Origin: Mytilus trossulus
Taxonomy: Eukaryota > Mollusca > Bivalvia > Mytilida > Mytilidae
Reading direction: 5' to 3'
Length of the DNA: 64,000 bases
Assembly: GCF_036588685.1 (NCBI RefSeq)
Contig: NC_086384.1
Coordinates: 10,182,195 to 10,246,194, forward strand
Shown here: piece by piece, positions 22,760 through 33,831 of the stretch
How positions within the stretch are numbered: the first letter of the stretch is position 1
How the letters are laid out: the number at the start of each line of letters is the position of its first letter
Position numbers and translations under genes: made by a program
Notes under the pieces: model-generated
Database searches by the model: none
The model's input: the letters and a program-made list of their open reading frames with translations, nothing else
What the model was told of the DNA's origin: nothing

Positions 22760-23865
22760 GTAAAGTTTGTATCGAATATGGCATTTCATGAGTACAAATC
22801 ACTGATACAACTATTTGTGTCTGAATCTACCACAAAAAAAGACTTTTTAATTGTCTGTTAAGTCAATTTAATAAAGTAAAACATGCATATATTTCGATAG
22901 CACGCAGCAATTCTGCATGGTCTTTTCATCACCATTTTCATTGAAAGATAACTTTCAAAACAAGTAAATAATAGGAACTGAATATTTTGAAAACATATTT
23001 AAAGGAAGGTTGGGCGCCCGCTAACATGTCTGACTTCACCACATTTTCTCTGCGTTTGTCCAAAATCAGAAATCTGTAATTAAGCTGTTGTCGTTTAATG
23101 CTGTTTGTCAGATTTGTTGACATTTATTGTTTTGTATATGTTAAATTAGCAAATGTGTTTTCTTTTTTGTTTTACGTCTGTTTAAGGCCGTTAGATGACA
23201 TATACTTTTTAACTTCTACGCAATGTACATAATCTGAATATTTCAGTAATTTGTGTTTATATTGCTGAAATTCGTTCATATGTTTTATAAACTCACAAAA
23301 GAAGGCTTATTATCCATTACAAACACTGGTGTATAGCTTCTTATAAGAAAATATACATTAATTATTAAAAACAAAATTCACAAGAAAAACTTTTAAATTT
23401 TGATAAAGTGCATTCTTCAATAGATTGAACATGGATAGACGATTAGAAAAAACAATGATTTGTTTCTTAATATGTAAAAGTATTACATTTTCCAAAATTC
23501 AACGGTTGTTTAGAGATCCTTATCTATAATTATATGCTTACATTTTATGTATTAATATTACAGTCAATGCGTATGAAATAACAAATTGAAGGTTTAAGTC
23601 ATTTTCTTACATATTAATACTAGTATCTTAGAAACACTTTACGGATTCCATCATCTGAAACGTCTTACTTTTTTTTTTTTACCTCCCACTGCTTTTCCGA
23701 TTCACACCTGAACTTGCAGTGATTGTATGATTTAAAATGTCCGATTGTCAAAAACAGACGAAGAGTCATCTTCATATGATTTTTTTAAAAAGCACATATT
23801 CTATGGTATAACCCAAAAGATTTATGCGAAATGCAATATTTTTTTTGAAAACGAAAACCCTATAA
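22760..23865. other. No supported feature
   Basis: AT-rich intronic sequence; a small ORF on the minus strand near 22938-23123 has no recognisable residues. Confidence 0.4.
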
Positions 23866-23871
23866 GTGTCA

Positions 23872-24022
23872 TTAGAACCTACTGAACCTAAAATGAATGA
23901 CAAACTTAAATATCATCAAAAGCATAAACAATGTATTCCAGATCAATTAGAACCTACTGAACCTAAAAGGAATGACAGACTTAAATATCATCAAAAACAT
24001 AAAAAAATGTATTCAAGAACAG
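23872..24022 (+). repeat. 75-bp tandem duplication
   Basis: Two adjacent copies begin 'attagaacctactgaaccta' and end near 'atgtattc'. The period is 75 bp, so an open frame across both shows a doubled LEPTEPK..LKYHQKHK phrase. Changes between copies alter amino acids as freely as silent sites, so coding function is not indicated. Confidence 0.7.
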
Positions 24023-24384
24023 CCATCCTACTATTGACAGCAGTTTGTAATCAATGCTGAGCTCTGATTCCCGTGAGAACTTCGAGCATTAAAGTTTATC
24101 GTATATTTGTCAATCATAGACGAAGACGGTTGATAAAACACGAGTTAACAAGGACACTCTGTCTTTGATTTGCATAAAACCTTCGTCTTTAATTTAAAAA
24201 ATTCTAAAATGTTGACATTGCTATCAATTGTAAAAGTAAGTAGTTCTGTGTTTGATTAATTGATTTTTGATGTTTAACACAATTTCAGCTTTATCATAGC
24301 GGCCATGCTATGTTGACGAAGGATCAAGCGCTATTTGAACTAACTAAAAAACAATTAAATATTTTGGGCTTAAGTTTAAGGGGA

Positions 24385-24900
24385 AGCAACAGATACCAGA
24401 GGGACATTAAAACTCATAAGTCAAAAACAATATGACAACACAATGCCTAAAAAAAGGCAAGAGGACAAGCAGACAATAATACACAAAACACAATATAGAA
24501 AATTAAAGACTTATAAGGCAAAACTGGGTTGATCTCAGGTGCCCCGACTGTTGTTAAGCAGATCCTGCTTCAAATGTGGCAACCGTCGTGTTGCTCGTGA
24601 TAGTATAAACCTGAAAATAAGTTGGTACGTCACATTCCTTAAAAGGGGACGTAATTGTAGATATGACCGTAGGAACATCATCGCAATCATCTATGACTTG
24701 GAAATTCCATTACTGTCAACCAACCTGTGATGACGTCCATGAAACTTACGAAGGGATGATTTTAACTTCACCATTTTGAATTCTTAGTTAAAAAGCGTCC
24801 TTGTGAGCAACAACCCTCTATTAAGGAAATAATGATAGGAATAACAACCCCGGGAATATCGTATCAATTGGAAAAACGTATTTATTACACCTCCCTCTTA
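24385..24900 (+). repeat. M1 repeat, long copy
   Basis: Blocks 'cagataccagagggacatt', 'gggttgatctcaggtgcccc', 'gcagatcctgcttcaaatg' and 'caaccgtcgtgttgctcgtg', then 'accattttgaattcttag', are in the same order as the other M1 copies. This shows that the 16206 and 15050 segments belong to one family. Confidence 0.65.
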
Positions 24901-24999
24901 TGTACAAATATGTTGTCAATCAAGAAATGAATCATCTTGATAACGTCAGTTTCAGAGAACTTTCGTTTATATCCTAGTGATTTTTTTACAAAACATAAT

Positions 25000-26460
25000 T
25001 AATTCCTTCCTAAGACCATATAATTGTATTTACGCTTGTCATTCTTTTGTATGAAACAAAGCAAGACCAACTGTTCAATAGGAATAGGTATATAATTTCA
25101 CAATAATGTTGAAACTCGGTTTTGATTGCTGATAAACTTAACTTTTAAAGAGTCAGAAAGAGGTTTCATAGCACGCAATGTGCTGTTGTTTGTAAGTACA
25201 AGCATGCAGTTTAAGTATCCAATACAAAAATGTTGGATCCAGTTTTTAACCAAGGTGTATAAAATATGATTTCCGCTTTCAAGTTTAGAATGTCCACTTG
25301 ATACCTCCTATTTTTTTTATAAATACTAAAGTAGTTATTGGTTTAATACTAGAAGTTGAAAAAGTAAAATGTTGTTCAGGTTAAGGACGAGTACGTTACT
25401 ATTGTGCAGTTTAGAAAACAGAGAGAAAAATAATAAAAAAAAGCATGATAATGAAGTGAAACGACTGTTATAACTGATCTAAATGGAGAAAACACAATGG
25501 AAAAATGAAATATGTTTTGTTGTCTGTTTTGGAGCAACCATTTAACTTTAAGGGGTTAAGTTTTTTTGTATAGGTACAACCAAAATGTGTCGGATTCGTG
25601 ACATTGGTGTAACAGCACACCATACGAACAAACTAAACAAATCAGTAGACAAGGCGTAACAAAGAAAACATCATACAAAAGCACAAAAACGACATAAAAA
25701 GGCATATATCCATCCATCATTCCTAACACAAAAGTTCTTAGATTTAATTTTGATACAGTCCAAGCTTAATACATCATTTCCATAAACATAATAAGGATAA
25801 AAGCGGAGTTCTTACACGTGTGACAAATTAACGTTCCTTTGAGATCGTTGTTATTGTTATTTTAATTTTTTTATAGGAATTATCTATTACCATTTTTAAA
25901 GAGCAAGATTATCTTCAAAGATTTTCCGCATTAACTATTCTCAAATTTATATAGTACAGTATACTTGATTGATCATGATTACACGACGTGGATTTTTATA
26001 TTATTTTAACATCATTTGCCGCTTTGCAGATGACAAAGTCTGTAATTAACCATGTTTAGAGATTCCCTTCAACATATCAATATTGTGTACCTACTAATTT
26101 AAGATACCACTAACACATCTTCATCTTCATCTTAACTTGCTTATACTCTTCCTACAAATTGTATAAATTATAGATACAATTGACAGATCTTATTTTCTCT
26201 CTACAGAGGAACTCTATACTAGCGCACTTATTGATGGATTGACGCGATATGACTTTTACGTCATTATATTTCTTTTGGATTTCTTTTTTCTGATTGATAA
26301 TATATACTCGCCACTCTCATACAGCGTTGACATTTTACATTAAAAAGTTTAAAAGAAAAACCAAAAGCCTGATGAAAGGAACACAGATATTGAGAACATC
26401 AACTAATCACATCCTTATTGTCATTGAACGATTGAAAACTATACAGGATATAATTAATTT
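25000..26460. other. No supported gene; MITE-end fragment at 25531
   Basis: AT-rich intronic DNA. 'ggagcaaccatttaacttta' at about 25531 is a lone end of the element at 43041-43248. A short TA run precedes 26480. Confidence 0.4.
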
Positions 26461-26507
26461 TATATATATATAACCAGTAATCAAAGGTACTAGGATTATA
26501 ATTTAGT

Positions 26508-26551
26508 ACGCCAGACGCGCATTTCGTCTACATAAGACTCAACAGTGACGT
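26508..26551 (-). ncRNA. Hammerhead ribozyme (family A), core mutated
   Basis: Stem I, stem II (GUCU/AGAC), GAAA and the GUC cleavage triplet are present, but the core reads CUGUUGA: the invariant A6 is U. Expected to be inactive or very weak. Confidence 0.8.
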
Positions 26552-26730
26552 TCATATAAAAATATTTATAAAGCCAAACAAGTACAAAGTTGGAGAGCAT
26601 TGAGGATCCAAAATTCCAAAAATGTATGCTAAATGCGGCTAAGTTAATAAGAAAATCCTTAGTTTTTTTAAAAAATTCAAAATTTTGTAAACAGGAAATT
26701 ATTAAAAATGTCCATGTTATTAATATTCAT

Positions 26731-26750
26731 GTCAACACCGAAGTGTTGAC
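26731..26750 (-). other. Conserved hairpin of element A, UUCG loop
   Basis: The ribozyme-strand reading GUCAACAC-UUCG-GUGUUGAC is a perfect 8-bp stem with the very stable c(UUCG)g loop. Confidence 0.75.
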
Positions 26751-26853
26751 TACTGGTCTGGTGATTTTACCCTCGTGGACGAAACTTCCACCAGCAGTGG
26801 CATCGAGCCAGTGGTGTAAACAGTTATCAAAGGTACCAGGATTATAATTTAGT

Positions 26854-26895
26854 ACGCCAGGCGCGTTTCGTCTACATAAGAGTCATCAGTGACGC
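26854..26895 (-). ncRNA. Hammerhead ribozyme (family A), inactive
   Basis: The CUGAUGA core and GAAA are kept. The first stem II base (G10.1) is C, which breaks the pair next to the core, and a 2-base loss removes the GUC cleavage triplet. Confidence 0.8.
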
Positions 26896-26936
26896 TCATA
26901 ACAAAATAATTATAAAGCCAAACAAGTATTAAGTTT

Positions 26937-27356
26937 AAATTTCGTTTAAAACAACGTTCAAGCCTTTGATTGCGTTGGATGAAACCCGCAATTTTTTTAT
27001 ACGTGTGCTTGTAAAACAAATTTCGTTGTAAAGAGGTCTAATTACAGCACAAACAACATTTTCCAAAAGACAAAAAGAGTGAAAAAAGTATATCTTTATA
27101 AAACGCTTTTGACTAGCAGGTCGAACAACTGATGTTCTTATACTCTGCTGACTGCCATTGACGATTGGCAAATAAAGTGATCACAAGATGTAACAAAATG
27201 GATCTTTATATTAATTTAATACTGAACAGAAAACAATAAACTTGTGGCAAACATGTTTAACTTCTAACATGAGGTGCATAACTTATATCCGAATTTCGAC
27301 AATGAATATCACTTCAATGATTTAAATGATTAAAACGGTATTTGGAAGGCCATATA
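26937..27356 (-). mobile_element. Inverted, decayed copy of the 578-bp hammerhead element B
   Basis: The reverse complement aligns with one monomer of the adjacent array from 'ggccttccaaata' through 'ggcaatcgcc..atggcagtca' and 'aacatcagttgttcgacctg' to 'ccaacgcagtc..aggtttgaacg', with many substitutions. Its hammerhead (27283-27321) has lost C3 and A9. It is much older than the array and head-to-head with it. Confidence 0.8.
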
Positions 27357-27369
27357 ATCTACCTAAATA

Positions 27370-27391
27370 AATAAATATATATATATATATA
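27370..27391 (+). repeat. TA microsatellite at left edge of the array
   Basis: A (TA)n run preceded by 'aaataaataaa' separates the inverted old copy from the first array unit. Confidence 0.8.
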
Positions 27392-27644
27392 ATTTGTTTG
27401 ACATGCACACGTATAAAAATTGCGGTTTTTATCCAACGCAGTCATAGGTTTGAACGTAGTTTTCAATTTAGACTCGTTTATATTTTTTGTTTGGGCATGT
27501 ATCATATTTTCCCTCCGGTTTATATGATCCGTTCATCCTATATATTGACTCTTAAAATTCAAGAGTTAATCTAAAAATGAGGGTACTTTCTCTAAAAATG
27601 AGGGTGCTTTTTATATGGCCTTCCAAATACCGTTTCGATCCCTA

Positions 27645-27688
27645 ACATCACTGAAGAGACATTTATTGTCGAAATCCGGATATGGTGT
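27645..27688 (+). ncRNA. Type I hammerhead ribozyme (family B), unit 1 of 11
   Basis: Stem I ACAUCA pairs with UGGUGU (one G-U). The core is CUGAAGA (position 7 is free). Stem II GACA/UGUC has a UUUAU loop, followed by GAAA. Stem III is the 8-nt palindrome AUCCGGAU, followed by A, giving a predicted cleavage after A27682 (triplet AUA). All invariant core bases are present. The two-base-pair stem III with palindromic sequence is typical of schistosome, Penelope-like and retrozyme hammerheads, which often act as dimers. The other ten copies are identical in these 44 bases. Confidence 0.9.
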
Positions 27689-28222
27689 ACTAAAGAAATA
27701 TTGACACCGAATGTTTGTGGCACAAAATCCTGTCCACAAGTTAACAATTTTTTTTTTCTTTCTGTGACGTATTAAATTTATAATAAGATCTATTTTGTTA
27801 CAACCTGTGATCAATTTTATTTGGCAATCGCCAATGGCAGTCAGCAGGGTTAAAGAACATCAGTTGTTCGACCTGTTAGTCAAATGCGTTTTGTTTAAAT
27901 ATACTTTTTCACTCTTTTGGTCTTTTGGAAAATGTTGTTTGTGCTGTTTTTAGACCCTTCTACAACGAAATTTGTTTGACATGCACACGTATAAAAATTG
28001 CGGTTTTTATCCAACGCAGTCATAGGTTTGAACGTAGTTTTCAATTTAGACTCGTTTATATTTTTTGTTTGGGCATGTATCATATTTTCCCTCCGGTTTA
28101 TATGATCCGTTCATCCTATATATTGACTCTTAAAATTCAAGAGTTAATCTAAAAATGAGGGTACTTTCTCTAAAAATGAGGGTGCTTTTTATATGGCCTT
28201 CCAAATACCGTTTCGATCCCTA

Positions 28223-28266
28223 ACATCACTGAAGAGACATTTATTGTCGAAATCCGGATATGGTGT
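28223..28266 (+). ncRNA. Hammerhead ribozyme (family B), unit 2
   Basis: Identical to the motif at 27645; core, stems and cleavage triplet all intact. Confidence 0.9.
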
Positions 28267-28800
28267 ACTAAAGAAATATTGACACCGAATGTTTGTGGCA
28301 CAAAATCCTGTCCACAAGTTAACAATTTTTTTTTTCTTTCTGTGACGTATTAAATTTATAATAAGATCTATTTTGTTACAACCTGTGATCAATTTTATTT
28401 GGCAATCGCCAATGGCAGTCAGCAGGGTTAAAGAACATCAGTTGTTCGACCTGTTAGTCAAATGCGTTTTGTTTAAATATACTTTTTCACTCTTTTGGTC
28501 TTTTGGAAAATGTTGTTTGTGCTGTTTTTAGACCCTTCTACAACGAAATTTGTTTGACATGCACACGTATAAAAATTGCGGTTTTTATCCAACGCAGTCA
28601 TAGGTTTGAACGTAGTTTTCAATTTAGACTCGTTTATATTTTTTGTTTGGGCATGTATCATATTTTCCCTCCGGTTTATATGATCCGTTCATCCTATATA
28701 TTGACTCTTAAAATTCAAGAGTTAATCTAAAAATGAGGGTACTTTCTCTAAAAATGAGGGTGCTTTTTATATGGCCTTCCAAATACCGTTTCGATCCCTA

Positions 28801-28844
28801 ACATCACTGAAGAGACATTTATTGTCGAAATCCGGATATGGTGT
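28801..28844 (+). ncRNA. Hammerhead ribozyme (family B), unit 3
   Basis: Identical 44-base motif, intact; the following T-run is one base shorter. Confidence 0.9.
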
Positions 28845-29377
28845 ACTAAAGAAATATTGACACCGAATGTTTGTGGCACAAAATCCTGTCCACAAGTTAA
28901 CAATTTTTTTTTCTTTCTGTGACGTATTAAATTTATAATAAGATCTATTTTGTTACAACCTGTGATCAATTTTATTTGGCAATCGCCAATGGCAGTCAGC
29001 AGGGTTAAAGAACATCAGTTGTTCGACCTGTTAGTCAAATGCGTTTTGTTTAAATATACTTTTTCACTCTTTTGGTCTTTTGGAAAATGTTGTTTGTGCT
29101 GTTTTTAGACCCTTCTACAACGAAATTTGTTTGACATGCACACGTATAAAAATTGCGGTTTTTATCCAACGCAGTCATAGGTTTGAACGTAGTTTTCAAT
29201 TTAGACTCGTTTATATTTTTTGTTTGGGCATGTATCATATTTTCCCTCCGGTTTATATGATCCGTTCATCCTATATATTGACTCTTAAAATTCAAGAGTT
29301 AATCTAAAAATGAGGGTACTTTCTCTAAAAATGAGGGTGCTTTTTATATGGCCTTCCAAATACCGTTTCGATCCCTA

Positions 29378-29421
29378 ACATCACTGAAGAGACATTTATT
29401 GTCGAAATCCGGATATGGTGT
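29378..29421 (+). ncRNA. Hammerhead ribozyme (family B), unit 4
   Basis: Identical 44-base motif, intact. Confidence 0.9.
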
Positions 29422-29955
29422 ACTAAAGAAATATTGACACCGAATGTTTGTGGCACAAAATCCTGTCCACAAGTTAACAATTTTTTTTTTCTTTCTGTGA
29501 CGTATTAAATTTATAATAAGATCTATTTTGTTACAACCTGTGATCAATTTTATTTGGCAATCGCCAATGGCAGTCAGCAGGGTGAAAGAACATCAGTTGT
29601 TCGACCTGTTAGTCAAATGCGTTTTGTTTAAATATACTTTTTCACTCTTTTGGTCTTTTGGAAAATGTTGTTTGTGCTGTTTTTAGACCCTTCTACAACG
29701 AAATTTGTTTGACATGCACACGTATAAAAATTGCGGTTTTTATCCAACGCAGTCATAGGTTTGAACGTAGTTTTCAATTTAGACTCGTTTATATTTTTTG
29801 TTTGGGCATGTATCATATTTTCCCTCCGGTTTATATGATCCGTTCATCCTATATATTGACTCTTAAAATTCAAGAGTTAATCTAAAAATGAGGGTACTTT
29901 CTCTAAAAATGAGGGTGCTTTTTATATGGCCTTCCAAATACCGTTTCGATCCCTA

Positions 29956-29999
29956 ACATCACTGAAGAGACATTTATTGTCGAAATCCGGATATGGTGT
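29956..29999 (+). ncRNA. Hammerhead ribozyme (family B), unit 5
   Basis: Identical 44-base motif, intact; short T-run unit. Confidence 0.9.
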
Positions 30000-30532
30000 A
30001 CTAAAGAAATATTGACACCGAATGTTTGTGGCACAAAATCCTGTCCACAAGTTAACAATTTTTTTTTCTTTCTGTGACGTATTAAATTTATAATAAGATC
30101 TATTTTGTTACAACCTGTGATCAATTTTATTTGGCAATCGCCAATGGCAGTCAGCAGGGTTAAAGAACATCAGTTGTTCGACCTGTTAGTCAAATGCGTT
30201 TTGTTTAAATATACTTTTTCACTCTTTTGGTCTTTTGGAAAATGTTGTTTGTGCTGTTTTTAGACCCTTCTACAACGAAATTTGTTTGACATGCACACGT
30301 ATAAAAATTGCGGTTTTTATCCAACGCAGTCATAGGTTTGAACGTAGTTTTCAATTTAGACTCGTTTATATTTTTTGTTTGGGCATGTATCATATTTTCC
30401 CTCCGGTTTATATGATCCGTTCATCCTATATATTGACTCTTAAAATTCAAGAGTTAATCTAAAAATGAGGGTACTTTCTCTAAAAATGAGGGTGCTTTTT
30501 ATATGGCCTTCCAAATACCGTTTCGATCCCTA

Positions 30533-30576
30533 ACATCACTGAAGAGACATTTATTGTCGAAATCCGGATATGGTGT
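30533..30576 (+). ncRNA. Hammerhead ribozyme (family B), unit 6
   Basis: Identical 44-base motif, intact. Confidence 0.9.
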
Positions 30577-31110
30577 ACTAAAGAAATATTGACACCGAAT
30601 GTTTGTGGCACAAAATCCTGTCCACAAGTTAACAATTTTTTTTTTCTTTCTGTGACGTATTAAATTTATAATAAGATCTATTTTGTTACAACCTGTGATC
30701 AATTTTATTTGGCAATCGCCAATGGCAGTCAGCAGGGTTAAAGAACATCAGTTGTTCGACCTGTTAGTCAAATGCGTTTTGTTTAAATATACTTTTTCAC
30801 TCTTTTGGTCTTTTGGAAAATGTTGTTTGTGCTGTTTTTAGACCCTTCTACAACGAAATTTGTTTGACATGCACACGTATAAAAATTGCGGTTTTTATCC
30901 AACGCAGTCATAGGTTTGAACGTAGTTTTCAATTTAGACTCGTTTATATTTTTTGTTTGGGCATGTATCATATTTTCCCTCCGGTTTATATGATCCGTTC
31001 ATCCTATATATTGACTCTTAAAATTCAAGAGTTAATCTAAAAATGAGGGTACTTTCTCTAAAAATGAGGGTGCTTTTTATATGGCCTTCCAAATACCGTT
31101 TCGATCCCTA

Positions 31111-31154
31111 ACATCACTGAAGAGACATTTATTGTCGAAATCCGGATATGGTGT
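31111..31154 (+). ncRNA. Hammerhead ribozyme (family B), unit 7
   Basis: Identical 44-base motif, intact; short T-run unit. Confidence 0.9.
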
Positions 31155-31687
31155 ACTAAAGAAATATTGACACCGAATGTTTGTGGCACAAAATCCTGTC
31201 CACAAGTTAACAATTTTTTTTTCTTTCTGTGACGTATTAAATTTATAATAAGATCTATTTTGTTACAACCTGTGATCAATTTTATTTGGCAATCGCCAAT
31301 GGCAGTCAGCAGGGTTAAAGAACATCAGTTGTTCGACCTGTTAGTCAAATGCGTTTTGTTTAAATATACTTTTTCACTCTTTTGGTCTTTTGGAAAATGT
31401 TGTTTGTGCTGTTTTTAGACCCTTCTACAACGAAATTTGTTTGACATGCACACGTATAAAAATTGCGGTTTTTATCCAACGCAGTCATAGGTTTGAACGT
31501 AGTTTTCAATTTAGACTCGTTTATATTTTTTGTTTGGGCATGTATCATATTTTCCCTCCGGTTTATATGATCCGTTCATCCTATATATTGACTCTTAAAA
31601 TTCAAGAGTTAATCTAAAAATGAGGGTACTTTCTCTAAAAATGAGGGTGCTTTTTATATGGCCTTCCAAATACCGTTTCGATCCCTA

Positions 31688-31731
31688 ACATCACTGAAGA
31701 GACATTTATTGTCGAAATCCGGATATGGTGT
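31688..31731 (+). ncRNA. Hammerhead ribozyme (family B), unit 8
   Basis: Identical 44-base motif, intact. Confidence 0.9.
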
Positions 31732-32265
31732 ACTAAAGAAATATTGACACCGAATGTTTGTGGCACAAAATCCTGTCCACAAGTTAACAATTTTTTTTTT
31801 CTTTCTGTGACGTATTAAATTTATAATAAGATCTATTTTGTTACAACCTGTGATCAATTTTATTTGGCAATCGCCAATGGCAGTCAGCAGGGTTAAAGAA
31901 CATCAGTTGTTCGACCTGTTAGTCAAATGCGTTTTGTTTAAATATACTTTTTCACTCTTTTGGTCTTTTGGAAAATGTTGTTTGTGCTGTTTTTAGACCC
32001 TTCTACAACGAAATTTGTTTGACATGCACACGTATAAAAATTGCGGTTTTTATCCAACGCAGTCATAGGTTTGAACGTAGTTTTCAATTTAGACTCGTTT
32101 ATATTTTTTGTTTGGGCATGTATCATATTTTCCCTCCGGTTTATATGATCCGTTCATCCTATATATTGACTCTTAAAATTCAAGAGTTAATATAAAAATG
32201 AGGGTACTTTCTCTAAAAATGAGGGTGCTTTTTATATGGCCTTCCAAATACCGTTTCGATCCCTA

Positions 32266-32309
32266 ACATCACTGAAGAGACATTTATTGTCGAAATCCGG
32301 ATATGGTGT
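32266..32309 (+). ncRNA. Hammerhead ribozyme (family B), unit 9
   Basis: Identical 44-base motif, intact. Confidence 0.9.
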
Positions 32310-32843
32310 ACTAAAGAAATATTGACACCGAATGTTTGTGGCACAAAATCCTGTCCACAAGTTAACAATTTTTTTTTTCTTTCTGTGACGTATTAAATTT
32401 ATAATAAGATCTATTTTGTTACAACCTGTGATCAATTTTATTTGGCAATCGCCAATGGCAGTCAGCAGGGTTAAAGAACATCAGTTGTTCGACCTGTTAG
32501 TCAAATGCGTTTTGTTTAAATATACTTTTTCACTCTTTTGGTCTTTTGGAAAATGTTGTTTGTGCTGTTTTTAGACCCTTCTACAACGAAATTTGTTTGA
32601 CATGCACACGTATAAAAATTGCGGTTTTTATCCAACGCAGTCATAGGTTTGAACGTAGTTTTCAATTTAGACTCGTTTATATTTTTTGTTTGGGCATGTA
32701 TCATATTTTCCCTCCGGTTTATATGATCCGTTCATCCTATATATTGACTCTTAAAATTCAAGAGTTAATATAAAAATGAGGGTACTTTCTCTAAAAATGA
32801 GGGTGCTTTTTATATGGCCTTCCAAATACCGTTTCGATCCCTA

Positions 32844-32887
32844 ACATCACTGAAGAGACATTTATTGTCGAAATCCGGATATGGTGT
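32844..32887 (+). ncRNA. Hammerhead ribozyme (family B), unit 10
   Basis: Identical 44-base motif, intact. Confidence 0.9.
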
Positions 32888-33421
32888 ACTAAAGAAATAT
32901 TGACACCGAATGTTTGTGGCACAAAATCCTGTCCACAAGTTAACAATTTTTTTTTTCTTTCTGTGACGTATTAAATTTATAATAAGATCTATTTTGTTAC
33001 AACCTGTGATCAATTTTATTTGGCAATCGCCAATGGCAGTCAGCAGGGTTAAAGAACATCAGTTGTTCGACCTGTTAGTCAAATGCGTTTTGTTTAAATA
33101 TACTTTTTCACTCTTTTGGTCTTTTGGAAAATGTTGTTTGTGCTGTTTTTAGACCCTTCTACAACGAAATTTGTTTGACATGCACACGTATAAAAATTGC
33201 GGTTTTTATCCAACGCAGTCATAGGTTTGAACGTAGTTTTCAATTTAGACTCGTTTATATTTTTTGTTTGGGCATGTATCATATTTTCCCTCCGGTTTAT
33301 ATGATCCGTTCATCCTATATATTGACTCTTAAAATTCAAGAGTTAATCTAAAAATGAGGGTACTTTCTCTAAAAATGAGGGTGCTTTTTATATGGCCTTC
33401 CAAATACCGTTTCGATCCCTA

Positions 33422-33465
33422 ACATCACTGAAGAGACATTTATTGTCGAAATCCGGATATGGTGT
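33422..33465 (+). ncRNA. Hammerhead ribozyme (family B), unit 11
   Basis: Identical 44-base motif, intact; last complete ribozyme before the array is cut off by a SINE. Confidence 0.9.
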
Positions 33466-33831
33466 ACTAAAGAAATATTGACACCGAATGTTTGTGGCAC
33501 AAAATCCTGTCCACAAGTTAACAATTTTTTTTTTCTTTCTGTGACGTATTAAATTTATAATAAGATCTATTTTGTTACAACCTGTGATCAATTTTATTTG
33601 GCAATCGCCAATGGCAGTCAGCAGGGTTAAAGAACATCAGTTGTTCGACCTGTTAGTCAAATGCGTTTTGTTTAAATATACTTTTTCACTCTTTTGGTCT
33701 TTTGGAAAATGTTGTTTGTGCTGTTTTTAGACCCTTCTACAACGAAATTTGTTTGACATGCACACGTATAAAAATTGCGGTTTTTATCCAACGCAGTCAT
33801 AGGTTTGAACGTAGTTTTCAATTTAGACTCG

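Larger units (their letters stand above)
26483..26936 (-). mobile_element. Hammerhead element A, tandem dimer (second copy truncated)
   Basis: A full monomer from 'aaggtactaggattataatt' to 'gtgtaaacagttatcaa' is followed directly by a second copy restarting at 'aggtaccaggattataattt' and cut off at about 26936. The two hammerhead segments start 346 bp apart (26508 and 26854), which gives the monomer length. Tandem arrangement of a short ribozyme-bearing unit without ORF is the hallmark of retrozymes. Both ribozymes are damaged. Confidence 0.8.

Noticed and set aside
23866..24060. 64-codon ORF with two 25-residue repeats as a repeat protein exon
   Set aside because: The doubling comes from a 75-bp tandem duplication. 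Substitutions are not biased to silent positions and splice sites are not convincing.
26590..26847. 85-codon ORF (and its relative at 62454-62774) with shared VNTEVLTTG phrase
   Set aside because: The phrase is the translation of the conserved hairpin region of element A. Other copies have stops, so the similarity reflects the RNA element and not a protein.
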